A stretch of DNA of 9,949 nt from the NCBI GenBank assembly GCA_000183865.1, contig CM001047.1:720563-730511 (forward strand), read 5' to 3'. Shown here one piece after another: positions 7,468-9,949 of the stretch. This DNA comes from Listeria marthii FSL S4-120 (GTDB lineage: Bacteria > Bacillota > Bacilli > Lactobacillales > Listeriaceae). The notes beneath the pieces are model-generated. The model ran no database searches, had not been told where the DNA came from, and was given only the letters and a program-made list of their open reading frames with translations. The translations under genes were made by a program, and so were the position numbers. The stretch's first letter is position 1. Every line of letters begins with the position of its first letter.

Positions 7468-7474
7468 AAAGGAG
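7468..7474 (+). promoter_or_regulatory. Ribosome binding site deciding the transglycosylase start
   Basis: AAAGGAG lies eight bases before the ATG at 7483. An in-frame GTG at 7474 overlaps this site and so is not a plausible start, which removes three residues from the longest reading. Confidence 0.75.
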
Positions 7475-7482
7475 TGCCGTGG

Positions 7483-8142
7483 ATGAATCCAGTAGAACAA
7501 GTAATAAGTGCTAGACAAGCCGAGTTTCAAAGCGCGTTCGAAGCAGCGAAACAATCGGCCACCACATTTGAAACCAAATTAAACGAACGCTTAAACGCCA
7601 CCACGCAAACAACAACAACCAATGTGCAAACAGTCACCGATGCCGAACTAGCCCGCGCCCGAGAAGCGTACGAAGCGTTAATCAATAAATCCGAAACAAG
7701 TTCCACATCAAATACATCAAGCTCGACACAGGCAACGCCAACCGGCGAGCTAACCAACTGGAACAACTACCAAATCAAACCAATCAGCGCCGAAAACGAA
7801 GGGAAATATAGCGACTTAATCAAAACAGCCGCAGCCAAGTATGGTGTCCCGGAAGCGCTCATTAAACGCGTCATCCAAGTAGAATCCAACTACAATCCGA
7901 ATGTTGTATCAAGCGCTGGCGCAACCGGCCTAATGCAACTAATGGCCGGCTCCAACCGCACCGATCCAGCTACAAATATCGATGCCGGAACAAAAGAGCT
8001 AGCGGGTTACATTAAAAAATACGATGGTGACCTAAGACTAGCTCTAGCAGCCTATAACGCCGGACCAGGTAACGTCCGCAAATACGGCGGCGTACCACCA
8101 TTCAAAGAAACACAAAACTATTTAAAGAAAATTATCGGATAA
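7483..8142 (+). CDS. Flagellar-operon lytic transglycosylase (SLT domain)
   Basis: This is a lytic transglycosylase of the SLT/lysozyme-like fold, which cuts the glycan strand of peptidoglycan between MurNAc and GlcNAc. In this setting it probably opens the wall for the rod. The 219-residue protein has a T/S/N/Q-rich N-terminal half (1-100) and a catalytic domain (about 108-219). The domain carries the three SLT motifs: VESNYNP with catalytic Glu134, GLMQLM at 149-154, and AAYNAGPGNVRKYGGVP at 189-205. There is no signal peptide or membrane helix at the N-terminus (MNPVEQVISARQAEFQ), unlike most secreted transglycosylases. The stretch between GLMQLM and NIDAGTKEL is about seven residues shorter than usual. 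Rod-linked enzymes such as FlgJ also lack signal peptides and go through the flagellar apparatus, so the same route is likely. It occupies the slot after fliI where fliJ normally sits. Confidence 0.9.
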   Translation: MNPVEQVISARQAEFQSAFEAAKQSATTFETKLNERLNATTQTTTTNVQTVTDAELARAREAYEALINKSETSSTSNTSSSTQATPTGELTNWNNYQIKPISAENEGKYSDLIKTAAAKYGVPEALIKRVIQVESNYNPNVVSSAGATGLMQLMAGSNRTDPATNIDAGTKELAGYIKKYDGDLRLALAAYNAGPGNVRKYGGVPPFKETQNYLKKIIG

Positions 8143-8155
8143 GGGAGAATAAACC

Positions 8156-8800
8156 ATGGGAAACTGGCAACAAAAGTGGGAGTCATGGCGCGATATGACC
8201 ACAGCAATGCAACAAGAAATCAAAATCGAAGCCGCTGAAAAAGTAACATCCTACATAAAAAATGACCAATTTGAAGAAGCAATTAATGTTATCAGACAAA
8301 CCGAAAATCTCCTAAACGAACTTGATTTTGAAACGAAAATGAACCGCGTCGAAGAACAACTCCAAGCCTTCACATCCGACCAAGAAGCAGCTAAATCATT
8401 CGAAGCAAGCCAACTTCAAAACCTAGAAAAACCAACCACAAAAGTAAGCTTCGACCTTTCAAACGTTAAATCAGAAGCAATCAACCAATTCACCAAACGC
8501 GATTTCAACCTAGTAGACTCACACGACACCCACATGCAATTTCTGAAAGGCAACCGCAATTTTTACATGGACATTTTCAATCCCGAAGAAAGCGAAGAAC
8601 ACCATTACGCTAACCTCGATGAAAAATGCCAGTACAAAAACATCGGCTTCATTTGCCAAAACAACGCAGCAGCCGAAATCGCAACTAACCTAACAAACGA
8701 ATGGCTTGAAACACTAGAAGCTCCCAAAAAGAAATTTTTAACAGTCAACATTGCCAATTTATCCGCAATGAAACAAAATCCAGAGGTACTTTTTCAGTAA
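8156..8800 (+). CDS. Uncharacterised last gene of the flagellar run
   Basis: I do not recognise this family. The 214-residue product has no signal peptide or transmembrane segment and should be cytoplasmic or exported without cleavage. Residues 1-90 look helical and rich in E, Q and K, with a tryptophan-containing start (GNWQQKWESWRDM). Residues about 95-214 look mixed alpha/beta, with FYMDIFNPEESEEHHYANLD at 136-155, KNIGFICQN at 161-169 and a final KKKFLTVNIANLSAM. Two cysteines (158, 167) are present. A strong AAGGGAG at 8141-8147 precedes the ATG. The gene lies 13 bases after the transglycosylase and is followed directly by a terminator, so it is co-transcribed with the flagellar genes. 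A chaperone or regulator for the transglycosylase, or a divergent FliJ-like factor, is a guess from position and helical N-terminus only. Confidence 0.85.
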   Translation: MGNWQQKWESWRDMTTAMQQEIKIEAAEKVTSYIKNDQFEEAINVIRQTENLLNELDFETKMNRVEEQLQAFTSDQEAAKSFEASQLQNLEKPTTKVSFDLSNVKSEAINQFTKRDFNLVDSHDTHMQFLKGNRNFYMDIFNPEESEEHHYANLDEKCQYKNIGFICQNNAAAEIATNLTNEWLETLEAPKKKFLTVNIANLSAMKQNPEVLFQ

Positions 8801-8802
8801 AC

Positions 8803-8840
8803 AAAAAGAGAGGCGCTACGATGCGTCTCTCTTTTTATTT
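8803..8840 (+). terminator. Strong hairpin terminator, probably bidirectional
   Basis: AAAAAGAGAGGCGC (8803-8816) pairs with GCGTCTCTCTTTTT (8823-8836) across a TACGAT loop. The stem is 14 pairs with one G-T wobble, followed by a T-rich run. It begins three bases after the stop at 8800. The A-run on the left becomes a U-run on the opposite strand, so the same hairpin can also end the converging minus-strand gene that stops at 8841. Confidence 0.92.
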
Positions 8841-9095
8841 TTATAAATCACTATTTGTTTTGTCCTTTTTCTGATTGCAAAATGTAGCAATGATTCCAGC
8901 TGAAATATAGAGCGAACCGGCAAGAGGACTTATATACATGTCATTTATTAGATTGGCGCTTAACAAAAGAATGCCTATCCAATCAATTTCTATAGTAGGA
9001 GATAATGTATCCTCAGAACCGCTGATAGGTATCTGTGCAAACAAAAATTCTAAAATAATGCCAAACCATAATAAAACTTTTGCTATTAATAACAT
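8841..9095 (-). CDS. Small putative membrane protein
   Basis: I do not recognise a family. From the preferred start the product has 84 residues with two or three probable membrane segments. These are about 2-22 (MLLIAKVLLWFGIILEFLFAQ), about 38-52 (DWIGILLLSANLIND), and about 54-73 (YISPLAGSLYISAGIIATFC). A short lysine-rich cytoplasmic tail (NQKKDKTNSDL) follows. The start at 9095 was chosen because GAAAGGAA lies eight bases upstream. The longer reading from 9149 has only a distant AGGG and would begin at or before the likely transcription start. It faces the flagellar run, shares its terminator, and is divergent from the PadR gene. Its base composition is more AT-rich and less A/C-skewed than the flagellar genes. 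Function unknown. Confidence 0.68.
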   Translation of the reverse strand: MLLIAKVLLWFGIILEFLFAQIPISGSEDTLSPTIEIDWIGILLLSANLINDMYISPLAGSLYISAGIIATFCNQKKDKTNSDL

Positions 9096-9103
9096 GTTTT
9101 TTG

Positions 9104-9111
9104 TTCCTTTC
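9104..9111 (-). promoter_or_regulatory. Ribosome binding site for the small membrane protein
   Basis: On the minus strand GAAAGGAA sits eight bases before the ATG at 9095. This is the best ribosome site in the region and is the reason for preferring the shorter start. Confidence 0.6.
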
Positions 9112-9152
9112 TGAGAAGCGTAAGTACATGTTTTGGAAACTAATTCCATTTT

Positions 9153-9182
9153 AGTATACTTTTATCCCTGCTACAAAAGCAA
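9153..9182 (-). promoter_or_regulatory. Probable sigma-A promoter for the small membrane protein
   Basis: On the minus strand TTGCTT (9182-9177) and TATACT (9158-9153) are separated by 18 bases. Transcription would begin near 9146, leaving a leader of about 50 bases before the ATG at 9095. The -10 is close to consensus; the -35 is weaker. Confidence 0.5.
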
Positions 9183-9196
9183 TAAGAATCACTATA

Positions 9197-9209
9197 TTTT
9201 TTCTAAAAA
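9197..9209. promoter_or_regulatory. Candidate MogR-type operator (TTTT-N5-AAAA)
   Basis: TTTT-TTCTA-AAAA fits the TTTT-N5-AAAA pattern described for MogR, the Listeria repressor of flagellar genes, although the centre holds one C. It lies five bases before the -35 of the PadR promoter and about 15 bases behind the -35 of the divergent gene. AT-rich DNA makes such a match possible by chance. Confidence 0.35.
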
Positions 9210-9213
9210 CCAG

Positions 9214-9242
9214 TTGACAACCAATCTACTTTGTATTACTAT
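9214..9242 (+). promoter_or_regulatory. Probable sigma-A promoter for the PadR-DUF1048 pair
   Basis: A perfect TTGACA (9214-9219) is followed after 17 bases by TACTAT (9237-9242). A second TATACT at 9242-9247 would give a spacer of 22 and is less likely. Transcription would start near 9249, giving a short leader before the ATG at 9284. Confidence 0.65.
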
Positions 9243-9268
9243 ATACTTGTACCTAGTAACAACTAGTA
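9236..9268. promoter_or_regulatory. Inverted and direct repeats over the -10: candidate PadR operator
   Basis: TTACTA (9236-9241) and TAGTAA (9254-9259) form an inverted repeat with a 12-base centre. CTAGT (9253-9257) and ACTAG (9262-9266) form a second, with a 4-base centre. CTAGTA also occurs twice (9253 and 9263), ten bases apart, one helical turn. The repeats cover the -10 and the likely start site, where an autorepressor would act. Small PadR proteins are often autoregulated, so binding here by the product of the next gene is a reasonable inference. Confidence 0.4.
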
Positions 9269-9283
9269 GAGGAGTGAATTCAA

Positions 9284-9610
9284 ATGAAAGGACTTACCGA
9301 GTTACTCAAAGGTAGTTTAGAAGGAATGATTTTGGAGCGAATTTCTAGAGGAGAAACTTACGGCTACGAAATCACCAAGTATCTTAATGACCTAGGCTTT
9401 GATGAAATCGTCGAAGGAACCGTCTACACCATTCTCGTCCGCCTGGAGAAAAAAGGGCTAGTCGAGATAGAAAAGAAAAAATCAGAATTAGGTCCACCAC
9501 GAAAATTTTACACATTAAGCCCAGCTGGTGAAGAAGAATTAGCGATTTTTTGGAAGCGTTGGGACTTTATTCAAGGAAAAATCATGCAAGTTAAAGGAGG
9601 GCAAGCGTAA
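9284..9610 (+). CDS. Small PadR-family transcriptional repressor
   Basis: PadR proteins are dimeric winged-helix repressors, many of which respond to phenolic acids, antibiotics or envelope stress. The 108-residue protein belongs to the short subfamily with one C-terminal dimerisation helix. Visible are the leader MKGLTELLKGSLEGMILERI, TYGYEI at 25-30, and the recognition helix region EGTVYTILVRLEKKGLV at 44-60. The wing with GPPRKFYTLSPAGEEEL spans 70-86, with C-terminal aromatic residues FWKRWDF (89-95). In LmrR of Lactococcus a tryptophan of the matching helix lines the drug pocket; Trp90 or Trp93 might play that part here, but the alignment is approximate. GAGGAG at 9269-9274 precedes the ATG by nine bases. 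Its stop overlaps the next start (TAATG). The target gene is not obvious in the window. Confidence 0.93.
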   Translation: MKGLTELLKGSLEGMILERISRGETYGYEITKYLNDLGFDEIVEGTVYTILVRLEKKGLVEIEKKKSELGPPRKFYTLSPAGEEELAIFWKRWDFIQGKIMQVKGGQA

Positions 9611-9933
9611 TGTTTAAATGGTTTACAAAATACCGCGAAGAAAAACGAGACTATAAACTGTATAAAAAACGGATAGATGCTTTGCCAGAGGACTATAAAA
9701 CCGCAATGAAAGCTATCGAAACATATTTATGGAACTTTGCAAAAGGCGCTGGGATGTTCGAAATCTTAAAAAACGTCCTCGAAATGTTCGAAAACGCCGC
9801 AGCTGACAACCTAGAACTGAAAGCCGTCGTTGGTGACGACCTAGCCGAATTCGCAGACAACCTACTAAGTGAATATCCAGAAGAAACATGGATGGACAAC
9901 CAACGGAAAAAACTACGCAATTCGATTAAATAA
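9610..9933 (+). CDS. DUF1048-type protein coupled to PadR
   Basis: The 107-residue protein looks soluble and helical, without signal peptide or membrane segment. The layout MFKWFTKYREEKRDYKLYKKRIDALP, then DYKTAMKAIETYLWNF, then VVGDDLAEFADNLL (78-91) and a lysine/arginine-rich end matches the DUF1048 family as I know it. Genes of that family in Firmicutes commonly sit directly after a PadR gene. Start and preceding stop share one base (TAATG), and AAAGGAGG at 9593-9600 gives a strong ribosome site. Strict coupling suggests the two proteins are made in a fixed ratio, and the DUF1048 protein may modulate the repressor; that is inference. Function is not established to my knowledge. Confidence 0.85.
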   Translation: MFKWFTKYREEKRDYKLYKKRIDALPEDYKTAMKAIETYLWNFAKGAGMFEILKNVLEMFENAAADNLELKAVVGDDLAEFADNLLSEYPEETWMDNQRKKLRNSIK

Positions 9934-9949
9934 AAAACAGAAAGCCTCT
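9934..9949 (+). other. Possible left arm of a terminator cut by the window end
   Basis: Immediately after the stop the sequence is AAAACAGAAAGCCTCT, which resembles the 5' arm of an A-run/GC-stem terminator like the one at 8803. The second arm is outside the window, so this cannot be confirmed. Confidence 0.25.

Noticed and set aside
7474..7482. GTG at 7474 as the transglycosylase start
   Set aside because: The codon lies at the end of the AAAGGAG site; the ATG at 7483 is at the right distance.
9096..9149. Longer minus-strand start at 9149 for the small membrane protein
   Set aside because: It has poor ribosome site spacing and lies at or upstream of the predicted transcript start near 9146; the start at 9095 has GAAAGGAA at eight bases.
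9133..9315. Plus-strand reading frame of 60 codons across the promoter region
   Set aside because: It runs through both promoters and into padR in another frame, has no ribosome site and a low-complexity sequence.

Overview
The window reads as part of the flagellar gene cluster of a low-GC Gram-positive bacterium, most probably a Listeria species. This rests on the A-rich coding strand, strong AAGGAG-type ribosome sites, the protein sequences, and the gene order fliD-fliS-(small gene)-flgB-flgC-fliE-fliF-fliG-fliH-fliI-lytic transglycosylase-unknown gene. I recognised these from memory and sequence pattern only, and I cannot name the species.

Layout. Positions 1-8800 hold twelve co-directional, tightly packed plus-strand genes, several overlapping. 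The first, fliD, lacks its 5' end. fliD, fliS and the small gene after it are filament-cap and export-chaperone functions. flgB, flgC and fliE encode the proximal rod and its adaptor to the basal body. fliF and fliG encode the MS ring and the rotor switch. fliH and fliI encode the export ATPase module. The next slot, where Bacillus-type operons carry fliJ, instead holds a signal-less SLT-type lytic transglycosylase and an unrecognised 214-residue protein. A strong hairpin-T terminator at 8803-8840 closes the run; no promoter was recognised inside it, so it is probably the tail of one long transcript.

Positions 8841-9283 hold a small minus-strand gene for a probable membrane protein (84 residues from its best-supported start) and then a compact intergenic region. 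That region appears to carry divergent sigma-A-type promoters, a TTTT-N5-AAAA match resembling a MogR box, and repeats that could be a PadR operator.

Positions 9284-9933 hold a translationally coupled pair: a small PadR-family repressor and a DUF1048-type protein. The window ends just after, possibly inside another terminator.

No stretch longer than about 300 bases lacks a gene. I see no tRNA, rRNA, insertion sequence, CRISPR array or attachment site. The points most worth a second look are the missing fliJ, a FliI whose conserved GEPP/GYPPS region is replaced, the transglycosylase without a signal peptide next to an unknown gene, and the regulatory region at 9150-9283.
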